From an uncultured Ruminobacter sp. (GTDB taxonomy: Bacteria > Pseudomonadota > Gammaproteobacteria > Enterobacterales > Succinivibrionaceae), in assembly GCA_900767005.1 (NCBI GenBank), contig CAAFXL010000217.1, forward strand, positions 1-6,405: a stretch of DNA of 6,405 nucleotides. Direction: 5' to 3'. The position numbers and the translations under genes are program-made. The notes under the pieces are model-generated. The model worked only from the letters and a program-made list of their open reading frames with translations, did no database searches and was not told the DNA's origin. Positions 6,365 through 6,405 of this stretch are shown piece after piece. The number at the start of each line of letters is the position of its first letter. The first letter of the stretch is position 1.

Positions 6365-6373
6365 TGATATATA
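6365..6373 (+). promoter_or_regulatory. Candidate rightward extended -10 (TGA-TATATA)
   Basis: TGATATATA fits an extended -10 element (TGN then TATAAT-like) just before the boxA-like motif and after the very AT-rich stretch. No good -35 lies at the proper spacing, so this is a weak assignment. A short inverted repeat (AGGC-TTAAC-GCCT, 6374-6386) follows at once. Confidence 0.25.
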
Positions 6374-6390
6374 AGGCTTAACGCCTAATT

Positions 6391-6403
6391 TGTTCTTTAA
6401 AAA
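6391..6403 (+). promoter_or_regulatory. boxA-like antiterminator of a probable rRNA operon leader
   Basis: TGTTCTTTAAAAA matches E. coli rrn boxA (TGCTCTTTAACAA, from memory) at 11 of 13 positions. In gammaproteobacteria this motif lies in the leader of rRNA operons and binds the NusB-NusE antitermination complex. A small hairpin and a very AT-rich stretch come just before it, as expected of an rrn promoter region. The window ends two bases later, so the 16S rRNA gene itself cannot be seen. Confidence 0.5.
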
Positions 6404-6405
6404 TA

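Larger units (their letters stand above)
6001..6405. other. AT-rich divergent intergenic region
   Basis: This stretch of about 400 bp has no convincing gene on either strand. It must hold the promoter of the pilin operon (reading left) and probably control sequences for whatever starts past the right edge (reading right). By my count 6181-6330 is about 85% A+T, with many A- and T-tracts, as in UP elements or intrinsically curved DNA. For the pilin operon the best -10 I see is TATAGT at 6074-6069 on the - strand, but it lacks a good -35, so no promoter is firmly assigned. No sigma-54 (GG-N10-GC) site was found. Confidence 0.6.

Overview
The window looks like chromosome of a low-GC gammaproteobacterium. 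The first gene matches YheS, a member of the ABC-F translation-factor family, and the second is a recognisable RlmJ 23S rRNA methyltransferase. The other strand carries a type IVa minor-pilin operon in the usual fimU-pilV-pilW-pilX-pilE order. I cannot name a genus. The base composition is strongly AT-rich throughout, and nothing in codon use marks any gene as foreign.

Layout: from base 2 to 2622 on the + strand lie the 3' part of yheS (its first ~60 codons are outside the window) and rlmJ, 17 nt apart and probably co-transcribed. A 10-bp hairpin at 2630-2656 sits between the convergent ends of rlmJ and the pilin operon. It should work as a terminator in both directions, with the better U-tract on the - strand. 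From 5943 (or 6000) down to 2678, the - strand carries five tightly packed prepilin genes: fimU/GspH-like, pilV, pilW, pilX and pilE. Gaps are 8-14 nt, or a TAATG overlap. Bases 6001-6405 hold no convincing gene. They form a very AT-rich divergent regulatory region with two small dyads, and end in a sequence resembling the boxA antiterminator of ribosomal RNA operons, so a 16S rRNA gene may begin just past the right edge.

How the genes work together: YheS and RlmJ both act on the ribosome. The five pilins are typical of the minor-pilin complex that primes assembly of a type IV pilus and sits at its tip. Four have the full prepilin signature (G/F cleavage site and Glu+5). PilX lacks Glu+5, as expected for the GspK-like tip subunit. 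The clearest departure from the Pseudomonas-type cluster is that pilY1, the large tip adhesin gene usually found between pilX and pilE, is absent; pilX runs into pilE after 11 nt. I see no clearly novel system. The points most worth checking are the missing pilY1, the probable rRNA operon at the right edge, the two in-frame start sites of fimU each with its own ribosome-binding site, and a 28-bp exact in-frame repeat inside yheS.
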